DNA of 54,959 bases from an uncultured bacterium (GTDB lineage: Bacteria; Pseudomonadota; Gammaproteobacteria; Burkholderiales; Burkholderiaceae_E), in assembly GCA_903934795.1 (NCBI GenBank), contig CAIZPE010000184.1:1-54959 (forward strand), written 5' to 3'. Made by a program: the position numbers and the translations under genes. Positions 1 to 10,083 of the stretch are shown piece after piece. The stretch's first letter is position 1, and each line of letters opens with the position of its first letter. Under the pieces are notes generated by a model. The model saw only the letters and a program-made list of their open reading frames with translations. It made no database searches and was not told the origin of the DNA.

Positions 1-1
1 G

Positions 2-343
2 GTGCGCCGTATCTACCAGTACTTCAAGAAGTTCGGCTATCCCACCGAGGTGATGGGTGCGAGCTTTCGCAACATCGGTCAGGTGATCGCGCTGGCCGGC
101 TGCGACCTGCTCACGATCAGCCCCGAACTGCTCGGCGAATTGCAGGCCTCGAGCGCGCCGGTGCGTCGCCGGCTCGACCCGGCCCAGGCGCAGGCCATGG
201 CGATCGAGCGCGTGCGCTTCGACGAGAAGCACTTCCGCTTCGAGCTCAATGAAGATCCGATGGCGAGCGACAAGCTCGCCGAGGGCATCCGCCTGTTCGT
301 GGCCGACGCGCGCAAGCTCGATGCGCTGATCGCCTCGGCCTGA
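2..343 (+). CDS. tal: Transaldolase, C-terminal part (5' end outside window)
   Basis: This is the last 113 residues of transaldolase, which moves a dihydroxyacetone unit between sugar phosphates in the non-oxidative pentose phosphate pathway in the cytoplasm. The tail matches the TalB family: a [18 protein letters not shown] stretch near the start (phosphate-binding MGASFRN), then [13 protein letters not shown], then [15 protein letters not shown] close to the C terminus. The frame is open to the left edge, so the catalytic lysine and most of the barrel lie outside the window. The first visible GTG is internal, not a start. It converges on dut, whose stop lies only 16 nt away. Confidence 0.9.
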   Translation: MRRIYQYFKKFGYPTEVMGASFRNIGQVIALAGCDLLTISPELLGELQASSAPVRRRLDPAQAQAMAIERVRFDEKHFRFELNEDPMASDKLAEGIRLFVADARKLDALIASA

Positions 344-359
344 CCGGCGCGCCTGGCGC

Positions 360-812
360 TCAGCGCCCGGTGCTGCCGAAACCGCCCTCGCCGCGCTCGC
401 TGGCGTCGAAGGCATCGACCACCCGGAAGGCGGCCTGCACCACCGGCACCACCACCAGCTGGGCGATGCGCTCGAAGGGCTCGATGCGGAAGGTCTCGTG
501 GCCGCGGTTCCAGCACGAGACCATCAGCTGGCCCTGGTAGTCGGAATCGATCAGTCCGACCAGATTGCCGAGCACGATGCCGTGGCGGTGGCCCAGGCCC
601 GATCGCGGCAGGATGACCGCGGCGTAGCCGGGATGCGCCAGGTGGATGGCCAGCCCGGTGGGGATGAGCTCGGTCTGGCCCGGTGCCAGCGACAGGGGCG
701 CATCGAGGCAGGCGCGCAGATCGAGGCCGGCGCTGCCGGGCGTGGCATAGGCCGGCAGCCGCTCGGCCATGCGGGGATCGAGGATGCGCAGGTCGACGCG
801 CAGCGGGCTCAT
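360..812 (-). CDS. dut: dUTP diphosphatase (dUTPase)
   Basis: Hydrolyses dUTP to dUMP and pyrophosphate, keeping uracil out of DNA and supplying dUMP for thymidylate synthesis. At 150 residues it is the normal size for the homotrimeric family, and all five motifs are visible: AGLDLRA (28-34), PRSGLG (69-74), GLIDSDYQG (86-94, with the catalytic Asp), RIAQLV (115-120) and the glycine-rich [10 protein letters not shown] (140-149) that closes over the active site. It is the last gene of the leftward ribF-ileS-lspA-coaBC-dut block and begins 25 nt after coaBC. The coaBC-dut pairing is common in proteobacteria. Complete, with nothing unusual. Confidence 0.96.
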   Translation of the reverse strand: MSPLRVDLRILDPRMAERLPAYATPGSAGLDLRACLDAPLSLAPGQTELIPTGLAIHLAHPGYAAVILPRSGLGHRHGIVLGNLVGLIDSDYQGQLMVSCWNRGHETFRIEPFERIAQLVVVPVVQAAFRVVDAFDASERGEGGFGSTGR

Positions 813-837
813 TGGGCGGACTCCGATGCGCAGGGAC

Positions 838-2076
838 TCATGGCGTTGGCGCCTGACCGCGCGCTGCCGCGCCGGTGGCTGCGAGCCGCTGCGCGATCTC
901 GGCCACCAGCTGCGCGGCCAGCGCCTGTTTGCTCGCGCGCGGCAGGCGCTGCATGCCCTCGGCGTCGATCAGCAGCAGCTCGTTGTCATCCTGGCCGAAG
1001 GTCTCGTGGCCGATGTTGGCCACCAGGAGGGGCACGCCCTTGCGGGCGCGCTTGTCCTGGCCGTTGCGCTCGAGGTCTTCGCTCTCGGCGGCGAAACCCA
1101 CGCAGTAGGGGGCAGCGGGCCGCGCCGCGACCTCGGCCAGGATGTCGGGGTTCTGCGCGAACTCGAGCACCGGCGGCGCCCCGTCGGGCGTCTTCTTGAG
1201 CTTGCTGCTGCTGGCGTTGGCCACCCGCCAGTCGGCCACGGCGGCCACCGCCACGAAGAGGCCAGGCCGCGCGCCGGGTGCGTCGAGCTGGTCGAGCACC
1301 GCCTGATGCATCTGCCGCGCGGTGCGCACATCCACCCGATGCACGCCGCGGGGCGTGGGCAGCGCGGTGGGGCCGGCCACCAGGGTGACCTGCGCGCCCG
1401 CCTGCCGGCAGGCGCGCGCGATGGCGAAGCCCATCTTGCCGGAGGACAGGTTGGTGATGCCGCGCACCGGGTCGATCGGCTCGAAGGTGGGTCCGGCGGT
1501 GATCAGCGCCGACACGCCGGCGAGCCGTTGCGGCACGAAGTGCGCCACGATGTCCTCGGCGATGTCTTCCGGCTCGAGCATGCGGCCCTCGCCGGTCTCG
1601 CCGCAGGCCTGCTCGCCGCTGGCCGGGCCCAGCACGCGCACCCCGTCTTCGCGCAGCTGCGCGATGTTGCGGCGGGTGGGCGCCTGGGCCCACATCTCGC
1701 GGTTCATGGCCGGCGCCACCAGCAGCGGCCGGCTGCGGGCGAGGCACAGCGTGGAGAGCAGGTCATCGGCCAGGCCATGGGCGAGCTTGGCGAGGAAGTC
1801 GGCCGAAGCCGGTGCGATGAGGATGGCATCGGCCCGGCGCGACAGCTCGATGTGGGCCATCGAGTTGGCGATGCGCGGATCCCACTGGTCGGTGAACACC
1901 GGCTGCCCGGTGAGCGCCTGGAAGGTGGCGGTCCCGATGAAGCGGGTGGCGGCCTCGGTCATGACCACCTGCACCGTGGCGCCGCGGCGCTGCAGCTCGC
2001 GGGCGAGCTCGGCGGCCTTGTAGGCGGCCACGCCGCCGGTGATGCCCAGCAGCAGATGTCGGTTGCGCAGTTCCAT
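838..2076 (-). CDS. coaBC: Bifunctional phosphopantothenoylcysteine decarboxylase / phosphopantothenate-cysteine ligase
   Basis: Carries out two consecutive steps of coenzyme A synthesis: CTP-dependent joining of cysteine to 4'-phosphopantothenate (CoaB) and FMN-dependent decarboxylation to 4'-phosphopantetheine (CoaC). The 412-residue protein has an N-terminal flavoprotein domain with [10 protein letters not shown] (11-20), the active-site His75, the PAMNREMW motif (122-129) and the catalytic Cys158 in ACGE. The C-terminal synthetase domain begins near residue 188 with [17 protein letters not shown] and SSGKMG, and ends with the KKTPDG and GFAAES motifs. It sits between lspA and dut in the same direction, probably in one operon. 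Length and motifs are those of a complete Dfp/CoaBC protein. Confidence 0.96.
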   Translation of the reverse strand: MELRNRHLLLGITGGVAAYKAAELARELQRRGATVQVVMTEAATRFIGTATFQALTGQPVFTDQWDPRIANSMAHIELSRRADAILIAPASADFLAKLAHGLADDLLSTLCLARSRPLLVAPAMNREMWAQAPTRRNIAQLREDGVRVLGPASGEQACGETGEGRMLEPEDIAEDIVAHFVPQRLAGVSALITAGPTFEPIDPVRGITNLSSGKMGFAIARACRQAGAQVTLVAGPTALPTPRGVHRVDVRTARQMHQAVLDQLDAPGARPGLFVAVAAVADWRVANASSSKLKKTPDGAPPVLEFAQNPDILAEVAARPAAPYCVGFAAESEDLERNGQDKRARKGVPLLVANIGHETFGQDDNELLLIDAEGMQRLPRASKQALAAQLVAEIAQRLAATGAAARGQAPTP

Positions 2077-2099
2077 GGGGCCCCCGGATGGTGGCGTGT

Positions 2100-2627
2100 T
2101 CAGCGGCCGCGGCGTACCCGCCGCAGCTCGTCGAGGATGAGCAGGGCCGCGCCCGCCGTGATGGCGGCGTCGGCGATGTTGAAGGCCGGCCAGTGCCAGC
2201 TGCCACGGTACACCAGCAGGAAGTCGACCACCTGACCCAGCCAGATCCGATCGATGACGTTGCCGATCGCGCCGCCAAGAATCAGCGCGAGCCCGAACGC
2301 GAACAGGCGCTGGTTGCCATGGCGCCAGAGCATCCAGGCGATGACCACCGCGGCGACCACGCCCACGCCGGTGAGGAACCAGCGCTGCCAGCCGCCGGCC
2401 GAGGCGAGGAAGCTGAAGGCCGCGCCGGGGTTGTAGAGCAGGGTGAGGTCGAACCAGCCCGGCACCACCGGCAGCCGCTCGCCGGGCGCGAAGGCGCGCA
2501 GTACCAGCAGCTTGCCGAGCTGATCGAGCACCGTCACCGCCAGCGCGAGCAGCAGCCAGCCGCCCAGGGGCTGGCGGCCGCGGGTGCTGGCGCTGGTGCC
2601 CTCGCGACGGCGGGTGCGGCGGGCCAT
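2100..2627 (-). CDS. lspA: Lipoprotein signal peptidase (signal peptidase II)
   Basis: Inner-membrane aspartyl protease that removes the signal peptide from diacylglyceryl-modified prolipoproteins, acting after Lgt (also encoded in this window). 175 residues with four hydrophobic segments. Family motifs are VLDQLGK (33-39), YNPGAAFSF (65-73), [10 protein letters not shown] (118-127), VVDF with catalytic Asp135, and FNIAD with catalytic Asp153. The reading frame stays open for another 61 codons upstream, but those codons lie inside ileS. The ATG at 2627, 10 nt beyond the ileS stop, gives the normal length and an Arg-rich cytoplasmic N terminus. The ileS-lspA order is classical and implies cotranscription. 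Confidence 0.95.
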   Translation of the reverse strand: MARRTRRREGTSASTRGRQPLGGWLLLALAVTVLDQLGKLLVLRAFAPGERLPVVPGWFDLTLLYNPGAAFSFLASAGGWQRWFLTGVGVVAAVVIAWMLWRHGNQRLFAFGLALILGGAIGNVIDRIWLGQVVDFLLVYRGSWHWPAFNIADAAITAGAALLILDELRRVRRGR

Positions 2628-2637
2628 CGCGCGCTCG

Positions 2638-5511
2638 TCAGGCGACGCGGCGGGCTTCGCCGCTGCCGAACAGGTTGCTGGTGCAGCGCCCGCACAGCGT
2701 GGGATGCGCCGGGTCGTGGCCGACATCGGCACGCAGATGCCAGCAGCGCTCGCATTTGGCATGCGCACTGGCGGCCACGCCCACCGAGGCCGGTGCGTCG
2801 GGGGCGGCATCGGCCAGGGTGGCCTGCGAGGTGATCAGCACGAAACGCAGGTCATCGCCCAGGGTGGCGAGCAGGTCGCGGTCCTCGGGCGGCAGGTGCA
2901 GCGTGACCTCGGCCTGCAGCGAGGAGCCGATCAGGCCGGCGGCGCGCTGCGCCTCGAGTTCCTTGAGCACCAGCGCCCGCAGCTCGCGGATGCGCGCCCA
3001 CTTGGCCAGCAGCTGCGCACCATCGGCCGGTGCCGGGAAGGCGTGCCAGGTCTGGGTGAAGATGGTCTCGCCCTGCTCGCGGTGCAGGCGCGGCGCGAGC
3101 ATCGGCCAGGCTTCCTCGGCGGTGAACGAGAGGATGGGGGCCATCAGCCGCAGCAGGCCATGCGCGATGTGATGCAGCGCGGTCTGCGCCGAGCGTCGGG
3201 CGTGGCTGTCGGCGCGGGTGGTGTAGAGGCGGTCCTTCAGCACATCGAGGTAGAAGGCGCCGAGGTCTTCGGAGCAGAAGGTCTGCAGGCGCGACACCAC
3301 CGGGTGGAACTCGAAGCGGGCGAGGTCGGCCTCGATGCCGGCCTGCCACTGGGCGGCGAGCGAGAGTGCGTAGCGGTCGATCTCGAGCAGCTCGTCGACC
3401 GGCAGCGCCTGGGTGTCAGCGTCGAAGTCCGACAGGTTGGCGAGCAGGAAGCGCAGGGTGTTGCGGATGCGCCGGTAGGCCTCGACCACGCGCTTGAGGA
3501 TCTCGTCGGAGAGCGAGAGCTCGCCCGAGTAGTCGGTGGACGCGACCCACAGCCGCAGGATCTCGGCGCCGAGCGTGTCGGACACCTTCTGCGGCGCGAT
3601 CACGTTGCCCAGCGACTTGCTCATCTTGCGGCCCTCGCCGTCGACCACGAAGCCGTGGGTGAGCAGCGCGCGGTAGGGCGCCCGGCCATCGGTCATCGAT
3701 GCGGTGAGCAGCGACGAGTGGAACCAGCCGCGGTGCTGGTCGCTGCCCTCGAGGTACATGTCGGCCGGGAAGTGCGACTGCTCGCGGTGCGAGCCGCGCA
3801 GCACCGTGGCATGGGTGGCGCCGGAATCGAACCAGACATCGAGGGTGTCTCGGTTCTTCTCGTAGAGCGCGGCTTCCTCGCCGAGCAGCTCGGCCGGGTC
3901 GAGCCGCTGCCAGGCCTCGATGCCGCCGGCCTCGATGCGGCTGGCCACCGCCTCGATCAGCTCGGCGGTGCGCGGATGCAGCGCGCCGGTCTCGCGGTGC
4001 ACGAAGAAGGCCATCGGCACGCCCCACTGCCGCTGGCGCGAGAGCGTCCAGTCGGGACGGTTGGCGATCATGCCGTGCAGCCGTGCCTTGCCCCAGGCGG
4101 GATAGAACTCGGTGGCCTCCACCGCCCGCAGCGCGGTCTCGCGCAGCGTGGGCCCGCCCTCGCGCGGGGTGAGGTCCATGCCGGCGAACCACTGGCTGGA
4201 GGCGCGATAGATGATCGGCGTCTTGTGCCGCCAGCAGTGCATGTAGCTGTGGGTGTACTTCGTGGCCGAGAACAGTCGGCCCAGCCCGCGCAGGTGCTCG
4301 ACGATGCGCGGATTGGCCTTCCAGATGGACTCGCCGCCAAACAGCGGCAGCGAGGCGGCGTAGCTGCCGTCGCCGAGCACCGGCTGCAGCACCTCGGCGT
4401 CGGTCATGCCGTAGCGCTTGCAGGAGATGAAGTCGTCCACGCCGTAGGCGGGCGAGGAATGGACCAGGCCGGTGCCGGTGTCGGTGGTGACGTACTCACC
4501 GAGGTACACCGGCGAGGCGCGGTCGTGGAAGGGGTGGCTGAAGCTCACCCGCTCGAGGGCGCGCCCCGGGCAGCGGGCGATCGTTTCGCCCTGCAGGCCC
4601 CAGGCGGCCAGGCAGGCCTGCACCCGCTCGGCGGCCAGCACCAGCAGGGTGTCTTCACCCTGCCATGCCGTGCGCACCAGCGCGTACTCGACCTCGGGGT
4701 GCAGGTTGAGCGCCTGGTTGGCGGGCAGGGTCCAGGGCGTGGTGGTCCAGATCACCGCGAAGCCGCGCGGCACCGGCAGCGCCGCCAGACCGAAGGCGGT
4801 GGCAAGGGCGTCGGCCTGGTCGGCGCGGAACGCGAAGCCCACATCGACCGCGATGTCGGTCTTGTCGGCGTACTCGACCTCGGCCTCGGCCAGCGCCGAG
4901 CCGCAGTCGAAGCACCAGTTCACCGGCTTGAGGCCGCGGTAGACATAGCCCTTCTCGAGCAGGCGCCCGAGCAGTCGCAGCTCGTCGGCCTCGTTGCGCG
5001 GCGCCATGGTGAGATAGGGGTTCTCCCACTCGCCGAGCACGCCCAGGCGGATGAAGTCCTTCTTCTGGCGGGCGATCTGCTCGGTGGCATAGGCCCGCGA
5101 GCGGCTCTGCACCAGATCGGCCGGCTGATGCTTGCCGAACTGCTTCTCGATCTGGATCTCGATCGGCATGCCATGGCAGTCCCAGCCCGGCACATAGCGC
5201 GCGTCGAAGCCTGACATCTGCCGGCTCTTGACCACCATGTCCTTGAGGATCTTGTTCACCGCGTGGCCGATGTGCAGGTCGCCGTTGGCATAGGGCGGGC
5301 CGTCGTGCAGCACCCACAGCGGCCGCCCGCGCGAGAACTGGCGGATGCGCTGGTAGGTGCCCTTGTCCTGCCATGCCTTCACCCAGCCGGGTTCGCGCCG
5401 GGCGAGGTCGCCGCGCATGGGGAAGGGCGTGTCGGCGAGGTTGAGCGTGTCGCGGTAGGAGGTCGCGCCGGCGGAGGCGTTGCGCGGGCTCCTGGCCTGG
5501 TCGTCAGCCAT
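2638..5511 (-). CDS. ileS: Isoleucyl-tRNA synthetase
   Basis: Class I aminoacyl-tRNA synthetase that charges tRNA-Ile and edits misactivated valine. The 957-residue protein shows the HIGH signature (DLHIGHA, HIGH at 80-83), the CP1 editing region in the middle, the KMSKS loop (K629 in [10 protein letters not shown]) and a C-terminal zinc-binding CERCW ... CGRC pair near residues 920-945, as in bacterial type-1 IleRS. It begins 13 nt after ribF and is followed by lspA, the standard proteobacterial order. The long reading frames on the opposite strand are a by-product of the high GC content. Complete. Confidence 0.97.
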   Translation of the reverse strand: MADDQARSPRNASAGATSYRDTLNLADTPFPMRGDLARREPGWVKAWQDKGTYQRIRQFSRGRPLWVLHDGPPYANGDLHIGHAVNKILKDMVVKSRQMSGFDARYVPGWDCHGMPIEIQIEKQFGKHQPADLVQSRSRAYATEQIARQKKDFIRLGVLGEWENPYLTMAPRNEADELRLLGRLLEKGYVYRGLKPVNWCFDCGSALAEAEVEYADKTDIAVDVGFAFRADQADALATAFGLAALPVPRGFAVIWTTTPWTLPANQALNLHPEVEYALVRTAWQGEDTLLVLAAERVQACLAAWGLQGETIARCPGRALERVSFSHPFHDRASPVYLGEYVTTDTGTGLVHSSPAYGVDDFISCKRYGMTDAEVLQPVLGDGSYAASLPLFGGESIWKANPRIVEHLRGLGRLFSATKYTHSYMHCWRHKTPIIYRASSQWFAGMDLTPREGGPTLRETALRAVEATEFYPAWGKARLHGMIANRPDWTLSRQRQWGVPMAFFVHRETGALHPRTAELIEAVASRIEAGGIEAWQRLDPAELLGEEAALYEKNRDTLDVWFDSGATHATVLRGSHREQSHFPADMYLEGSDQHRGWFHSSLLTASMTDGRAPYRALLTHGFVVDGEGRKMSKSLGNVIAPQKVSDTLGAEILRLWVASTDYSGELSLSDEILKRVVEAYRRIRNTLRFLLANLSDFDADTQALPVDELLEIDRYALSLAAQWQAGIEADLARFEFHPVVSRLQTFCSEDLGAFYLDVLKDRLYTTRADSHARRSAQTALHHIAHGLLRLMAPILSFTAEEAWPMLAPRLHREQGETIFTQTWHAFPAPADGAQLLAKWARIRELRALVLKELEAQRAAGLIGSSLQAEVTLHLPPEDRDLLATLGDDLRFVLITSQATLADAAPDAPASVGVAASAHAKCERCWHLRADVGHDPAHPTLCGRCTSNLFGSGEARRVA

Positions 5512-5524
5512 GGGGGTTCCTGGG

Positions 5525-6466
5525 TCAGATGCCGAAGTGGTCGCGCGCGGCGCGGGCGTCGCGGTGGATCTGCTCGACCATGAGGTCGAGGTTGTCGTAG
5601 TGGCGCTCCTCGCGCAGCCGCGCGATGAACTCCACGCTCACCAGCGCGCCGTACACGCTGGCGGAGAAGTCGAACACATGCACCTCGAGCAGCAGCCGGC
5701 CGTTGCTCTCGACCGCCGGGCGGGTGCCCAGGCTGGCCACCGCGGGCAGCGGCCGCGGGCCCAGGCCGTGCACCTGCACGATGAAGATCCCGGCGACCGC
5801 CGGGTTGGCGAAGGGAATGCCGATATTCAGCGTGGGAAAGCCCAGCGTGCGTCCGAGCTTGCGGCCATGGATGACATGGCCGGACACGCAGTAGGGATGG
5901 CCCAGCAGCTCACGGGCGCGGGCAAGGTCGCCGGCAGCCAGCGCCCGGCGTACCGCCGAACTGGAGTAGCGCTCGCCGCGATCGGCGATGGTGGGCATGC
6001 GCTCCAGGCCGAAACCGTGGCGTGCCGAGAGGCCGGCGAGCAGATCGAAGTCGCCGCGGCGCTGCGCGCCGAAGCGGAAGTCGTCGCCGATCAGCAGGTG
6101 CCGGGCCTGCAGGCCCTCGACGATCAGCTGTTCGGCAAAGGCCTGCGCCGGCATCGCGGCGAGATTGGCATTGAAGTGCGCGATGCAGACCCGGTCGACG
6201 CCGCAGGCGGCGAGCGCGCCGAGCTTGTCACGGCCGGTGAGGATGCGTGCCGGGGCGGGGCCGGCGCCCGGACGGCTGACGGCAAAGTACTCGCGTGGGT
6301 GCGGTTCGAAGGTCAGCACGCAGGCCGGCAGCGCGCGCTCGCGGGCGCCACTCACCAGGCGCTGCAGCACCGCCTGGTGGCCACGGTGGACACCGTCGAA
6401 ATTGCCGATCGTCAGCACGCAGGGCTGGCGTTGAGCGGCCGGGGGCAGGCGGCGAAAGACTTGCAT
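5525..6466 (-). CDS. ribF: Bifunctional riboflavin kinase / FAD synthetase
   Basis: Phosphorylates riboflavin to FMN and adenylates FMN to FAD. 313 residues: an N-terminal nucleotidyltransferase domain with [14 protein letters not shown] (20-33, containing the HxGH-like adenylation motif) and [10 protein letters not shown], and a C-terminal flavokinase domain with [24 protein letters not shown] and the acidic LEVHVFDF segment. It is the first gene of the leftward operon. The 110-nt gap to purN contains a good -10 element for this operon (TATAAT on the minus strand, listed separately). The leader of about 50 nt is too short for an FMN riboswitch, and none was seen. Confidence 0.95.
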   Translation of the reverse strand: MQVFRRLPPAAQRQPCVLTIGNFDGVHRGHQAVLQRLVSGARERALPACVLTFEPHPREYFAVSRPGAGPAPARILTGRDKLGALAACGVDRVCIAHFNANLAAMPAQAFAEQLIVEGLQARHLLIGDDFRFGAQRRGDFDLLAGLSARHGFGLERMPTIADRGERYSSSAVRRALAAGDLARARELLGHPYCVSGHVIHGRKLGRTLGFPTLNIGIPFANPAVAGIFIVQVHGLGPRPLPAVASLGTRPAVESNGRLLLEVHVFDFSASVYGALVSVEFIARLREERHYDNLDLMVEQIHRDARAARDHFGI

Positions 6467-6525
6467 CGGGAGCGCGTCGGGGGAAGTGCCGGCCGAAGCC
6501 GGGCGGGAATCTGGTAAAACTTTGA

Positions 6526-6531
6526 ATTATA
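6526..6531 (-). promoter_or_regulatory. Probable -10 element of the ribF-ileS-lspA-coaBC-dut operon
   Basis: On the minus strand the hexamer reads TATAAT, a perfect sigma-70 -10 sequence inside the only AT-rich stretch of the ribF/purN intergenic region. It would start transcription near 6519, about 50 nt before the ribF ATG. No convincing -35 hexamer is seen 16-18 nt upstream, so the call rests on the -10 and its position. Confidence 0.45.
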
Positions 6532-6564
6532 AGGCTTTCCGGAGAGCCCGGGGCGGCATGATGG

Positions 6565-6570
6565 TAAGAT
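6565..6570 (+). promoter_or_regulatory. Possible -10 element of purN (near-leaderless start)
   Basis: TAAGAT lies 6 nt before the first purN ATG, the spacing seen in leaderless transcripts, where the -10 element sits directly ahead of the start codon. No Shine-Dalgarno sequence precedes the ATG, which fits that reading. The match to TATAAT is only 4 of 6 and there is no clear -35 element, so this is tentative. Confidence 0.3.
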
Positions 6571-6576
6571 TCGGTC

Positions 6577-7260
6577 ATGCCGATGTCCGATCCGCCGTCG
6601 CCGGCCACCGTGCCGCGCGTGGCCTTGCTGGTCTCGGGCAGGGGGTCCAACCTGCAGGCCATCGCCCGCGCCGCTGCCAGCCAGGCCTGGCCTGCACGCC
6701 TGGCGCTGGTGCTGGCCCACCGGGAGGACATCCCCGCCGTGCTACGGGCCCGCGAACTCGGCCTGCCGGTGCGCATCCTACCCCTGAACCCGGCGCTCGA
6801 CCGGCCCGCCCAGGATGCGCAGATCAGCCAGTGCCTCGAGGAGGCCGCCATCGACTGGATCGTTCTTGCCGGGTACATGCGCATCCTGTCGCCGGCCTTC
6901 GTGCGCCGCCATGCCGGCCGGCTGGTCAACATCCACCCCTCCCTGTTGCCTGCCTTCCCGGGTCTGCACACCCATCGGCAGGCGCTGGCCGCCGGGGTCA
7001 AGCTGCACGGCGCCACGGTGCACCTGGTCGACGAGGCGGTCGATGCCGGCCCCATCCTCGCCCAGGCGGCGGTGCCGGTGCTGCCCGATGATGACGAGGC
7101 CGCGCTTGCCGCCCGGGTGCTCCAGGCCGAACACCGGCTGTATCCGCCCGTGCTGCGCGCCCTGATCGAGGGACGTCTGGCGCTGAGCGGCAAGCGCGCG
7201 CGCTGGATCGGCGCCTCGCCCGCCGCCGACCCGCTGCTGCTCTGGGTGCCGGTGGCATGA
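6577..7260 (+). CDS. purN: Phosphoribosylglycinamide formyltransferase (GAR transformylase)
   Basis: Transfers a formyl group from 10-formyltetrahydrofolate to GAR in de novo purine synthesis. 227 residues; the phosphate-binding LLVSGRGSNLQAI lies at 17-29. The catalytic Asn118 and His120 fall in LVNIHPSLLP and the catalytic Asp156 in DEAVDAGPI. The 38-residue gap from Asn to Asp is the same as in the E. coli enzyme. Two in-frame ATGs (6577 and 6583) could start it; the first is used here. Its stop overlaps the start of the next methyltransferase gene by 4 nt, so the pair is translationally coupled, an arrangement common in Burkholderiales. Confidence 0.95.
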   Translation: MPMSDPPSPATVPRVALLVSGRGSNLQAIARAAASQAWPARLALVLAHREDIPAVLRARELGLPVRILPLNPALDRPAQDAQISQCLEEAAIDWIVLAGYMRILSPAFVRRHAGRLVNIHPSLLPAFPGLHTHRQALAAGVKLHGATVHLVDEAVDAGPILAQAAVPVLPDDDEAALAARVLQAEHRLYPPVLRALIEGRLALSGKRARWIGASPAADPLLLWVPVA

Positions 7261-8549
7261 AGCCGCGCGTGTCCAACCCTGGACGCGGCGGCCGGAAGCC
7301 GCACCCGTCCACCGCCGGGCGGGGCCGCCGGCGGCCGGCCCGCGGCGATGCCCCGCAGAGCTTCGATCAGCTCGCCCAGGCCGCCGTCGGCGAGATGCTC
7401 AGCCTGGCCGAGCCGGCCGATCAGCACCTGCGCCGCTTCTTCGCCGCCCATCCCGCCATGGGCCGGGCCGATCGCGGCCGCCTGGCCGAGATGGCCTACG
7501 ACATCCTGCGTCAGCGTCGGCTCTATGCCCAGTTCGCCCAGAGCGGCAGCGGCCCGCTGCCGGCCCGCCTGATCGCCGTCCATCAGGCCCGGGAGCGCCT
7601 GGTCACCGATGGCATGGCGCCCGCGGTGCGCCTGAGCCTGCCCGACTGGCTGGCCGAGCGGCTTGCCGCGGCGCTCGATCCGGCGGCGCTGGAATCGCTC
7701 GGCGCGGCCCTGCTGCGGCCCGCGCCGCTCGACCTTCGCGTCAATCTGCTCAGGACCGACCCCGCTGCCGCGCTTGCCGCGCTGGCCGCCGAGGGCATCG
7801 CTGCGCAGCCGCTGGCCATCGCGCCGCTCGCGCTGCGGGTCGAAGGCAAGCCAGGGCTCGAGCGCACCGCCGCGTTTCGCGACGGGCTGGTCGAGGTGCA
7901 GGATGCCGGCAGCCAGCTGCTGGCCCACCTGGTCGCGCCGCGTCGCGGCCAGACCGTGGTCGACTTCTGCGCCGGGGCCGGCGGCAAGACCCTGGCCCTG
8001 GCTGCGCTGCTGCGCGGCAGCGGGCAGGTGTTCGCCTGCGATGTCTCGGCAGCGCGGCTCTCGCGCATGCGGGCGCGCCTGGCCCGATCCGGGGCCAGCA
8101 ATGTCCAGCCCTTCGGCATCGACAGCGAGCGCGATCCCAAGCTCGACCGGCTGGCCGGCCGTGCCGACGCGGTGCTGGTCGATGCTCCGTGCAGCGGCAC
8201 CGGCACGCTGCGCCGCAATCCCGACCTCAAGTGGCGCTTCGACCCGGGCAGCCTGCCGGCACTGGGTGCGAGCCAGCGCGCCATCCTGGCGGCCGCGGCC
8301 CGTCTGGTGCGGCCCGGCGGTGCGCTGATCTACGCCACCTGCAGCCTGCTGCCCGAGGAGAACGACGCAGTGCGCCGCCACTTCGAGCATGAGCACCCCG
8401 GCTGGGTGGCCGAATCGGCCGCCGAGAGCCTTGCCCGTCAGTCGGTTCGCCTGCCGGCGACCGCCGAGGTGGACGGGGCCTTGTCGCTGCGCACCGATCT
8501 CCACGGCACCGACAGCTTCTACGCGGTGCGCTGGCTGCGCCCGGCCTGA
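7257..8549 (+). CDS. RsmB/NOP-family rRNA cytosine-5 methyltransferase
   Basis: SAM-dependent RNA m5C methyltransferase of the NOL1/NOP2/Sun group, probably acting on 16S rRNA. 430 residues: a basic, low-complexity N terminus (about 1-35), a NusB-like helical part, then a Rossmann methyltransferase domain with VVDFCAGAGGKTLAL. The two active-site cysteines are visible: C312 in APCSGTG and C362 in YATCSLLPEEN. It overlaps purN by 4 nt (ATGA). RsmB itself is one candidate, but Burkholderiales often carry a separate paralogue next to purN, so the exact target base is not certain and no symbol is assigned. Confidence 0.88.
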   Translation: MKPRVSNPGRGGRKPHPSTAGRGRRRPARGDAPQSFDQLAQAAVGEMLSLAEPADQHLRRFFAAHPAMGRADRGRLAEMAYDILRQRRLYAQFAQSGSGPLPARLIAVHQARERLVTDGMAPAVRLSLPDWLAERLAAALDPAALESLGAALLRPAPLDLRVNLLRTDPAAALAALAAEGIAAQPLAIAPLALRVEGKPGLERTAAFRDGLVEVQDAGSQLLAHLVAPRRGQTVVDFCAGAGGKTLALAALLRGSGQVFACDVSAARLSRMRARLARSGASNVQPFGIDSERDPKLDRLAGRADAVLVDAPCSGTGTLRRNPDLKWRFDPGSLPALGASQRAILAAAARLVRPGGALIYATCSLLPEENDAVRRHFEHEHPGWVAESAAESLARQSVRLPATAEVDGALSLRTDLHGTDSFYAVRWLRPA

Positions 8550-8589
8550 GTCCGGGAGCGTCGTCCGCCCCCGACCCTTGTCACCGACC

Positions 8590-10083
8590 ATGATCTCGCT
8601 CTCGCCGCTTCTCAAGGATCTCTGGACCGATCTGCAGAGCCCGACGGTGCTCTGGCAGGTGGCGGTCATCGTTGCCTGCGTGTTCGCCGCGCGGTGGCTG
8701 GAGCGCGTCACGCTGGAGCGCTGGCGTCGGGACCGGGCCGCCGCCCTGGCCGCGCAGATGGCGCTCACCGGCGAGGCGCAGGGGCCCGGTGAGGAGGCCG
8801 ACGCGACCGAGGTGGAGACATCCGGCGCGCTTGCCAGCTCCGCACCGGCCGCGCCGGCGGCACCGGCGCCATCACCCGCAGCAGCGGCATCGACACCATC
8901 CGCGGCCGGCCCCGTTGCGGCCGGCGCCCAGGACCGTCCCGCGGCGCGGCTCGCCGCCTCGGCGGCCCGCTCTGCCGTCGGGCGGGTGCTTTTCCCGGCC
9001 TATGCCGCGGCCCTGATGGCGGCCGCCCGGCCGCTGCTGGCGGTCTGGCAGCACACCAACCTGCTGCATGTGGCCATGGTGCTGGCCGGCGGCCTGGCGC
9101 TCGCGCGCGGGATCAGCCACATGGTGGCGCGCCTGGCGGGTTCGTCCACCGCGGCCTTCTTCCTTCGCTTGCTGGCGGGCCTGGTCTGGGTGACGGTGGC
9201 ACTCTATGTCACCGGCTACGCCGACGATGTGGTCGCGCTGGCCGACTCGATGCAGATCCCGGTGGGCAAGCAGCGGGTGTCGGTCTGGACCATCCTGTCG
9301 GCCAGTTTCTGGGTGGTGGCCACCCTGCTCGGTGCGCTGTGGCTGGGCAGCCTGATCGAGGCCCGTCTGCTGGCGGTCGATGCCGGCGACCTCAGCGTAC
9401 GGGTCGTGCTGGCCCGGGTGATGCGCGCCCTGCTGCTGCTGCTGGCGCTGATGATCGGCCTGTCGCTGGTCGGCCTCGATCTCACCGCGCTGTCGGTGTT
9501 CAGCGGCGCCCTGGGTGTGGGCATTGGCCTGGGCCTGCAGCGCATAGCAAGCAGCTATGTCAGCGGTTTCGTGGTGCTGCTCGAGCGGCGGGTGCGCATG
9601 GGCGATTTCGTCACGGTGGACAAGTACTACGGGCGGGTCAGCGAGATCCGCACCCGGTTCACCGTGATCCGCTCGCTCGAGGGCTGGGAATCGATCATTC
9701 CCAACGAGATGCTGATGGCCAACCCGGTGCAGAACTTCTCCAAGCAGGTCTCGGCCCGGCTGCGCAGCAGCGTGACGGTGGCGTACGGCACCGACCTCGA
9801 TCGCTTGTTCCCGCGTCTGGAGGCGCTCGCCCGCGCCCACCCGCGGGTGGTGGCCGACCCGCCGCCGCAGGCCATGCTGACCGCCTTCGGCGCCGACGGA
9901 CTGTCCCTCGATCTTGCCTACTCCATCTCGGACGGTGAGATCGGACGCCCGGTGGTGCAGTCTGAGATCAACCTGGCGATCCTCGCCGCGCTGCGCGCCG
10001 ACGGGGTTGAAATTCCGTATCCGCAGCGCGAGATACGATTCTTGAATGCTCCCGTCGCGGGGTACACTGCGCGGGAAAACTGA
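8590..10083 (+). CDS. Mechanosensitive ion channel family protein (MscS type)
   Basis: Inner-membrane channel of the MscS superfamily, expected to release solutes on osmotic downshock. The ATG at 8590 gives 497 residues. An N-terminal membrane anchor (about 15-35) is followed by a long Ala/Pro-rich linker (about 65-115), then several membrane helices. The conserved pore-lining and beta domain reads LGVGIGLGLQRIASSYVSGF followed by LLERRVRMGDFV, with the GRVSEIRTRFTVIRS beta segment and a C-terminal alpha/beta domain. It is larger than E. coli MscS (286 aa) and closer to the YbdG/MscK-like multi-helix types. The next gene's promoter appears to lie inside its 3' end. Confidence 0.87.
   Translation: MISLSPLLKDLWTDLQSPTVLWQVAVIVACVFAARWLERVTLERWRRDRAAALAAQMALTGEAQGPGEEADATEVETSGALASSAPAAPAAPAPSPAAAASTPSAAGPVAAGAQDRPAARLAASAARSAVGRVLFPAYAAALMAAARPLLAVWQHTNLLHVAMVLAGGLALARGISHMVARLAGSSTAAFFLRLLAGLVWVTVALYVTGYADDVVALADSMQIPVGKQRVSVWTILSASFWVVATLLGALWLGSLIEARLLAVDAGDLSVRVVLARVMRALLLLLALMIGLSLVGLDLTALSVFSGALGVGIGLGLQRIASSYVSGFVVLLERRVRMGDFVTVDKYYGRVSEIRTRFTVIRSLEGWESIIPNEMLMANPVQNFSKQVSARLRSSVTVAYGTDLDRLFPRLEALARAHPRVVADPPPQAMLTAFGADGLSLDLAYSISDGEIGRPVVQSEINLAILAALRADGVEIPYPQREIRFLNAPVAGYTAREN
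10042..10068 (+). promoter_or_regulatory. Probable promoter of the desaturase gene, inside the mscS 3' end
   Basis: TTGAAT (10042-10047) and TACACT (10063-10068) are separated by 15 nt, slightly short but otherwise reasonable sigma-70 elements. The predicted start near 10075 lies downstream of the ATG at 10046, which supports the TTG at 10103 (preceded by GGAG) as the true desaturase start. Confidence 0.4.

Noticed and set aside
2584..5214. 876-codon frame opposite ileS
   Set aside because: It is antisense to a clearly recognised synthetase, rich in Arg/Gly/Ala/His and lacks any domain; a GC-driven shadow.
6467..6576. FMN riboswitch before ribF
   Set aside because: The leader is about 50 nt, too short for the six-helix aptamer, and no conserved loop motifs are visible.
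6228..8768. Long minus-strand frame across ribF, purN and the methyltransferase
   Set aside because: Covers three recognised genes in antisense, with low-complexity translation and no motif.
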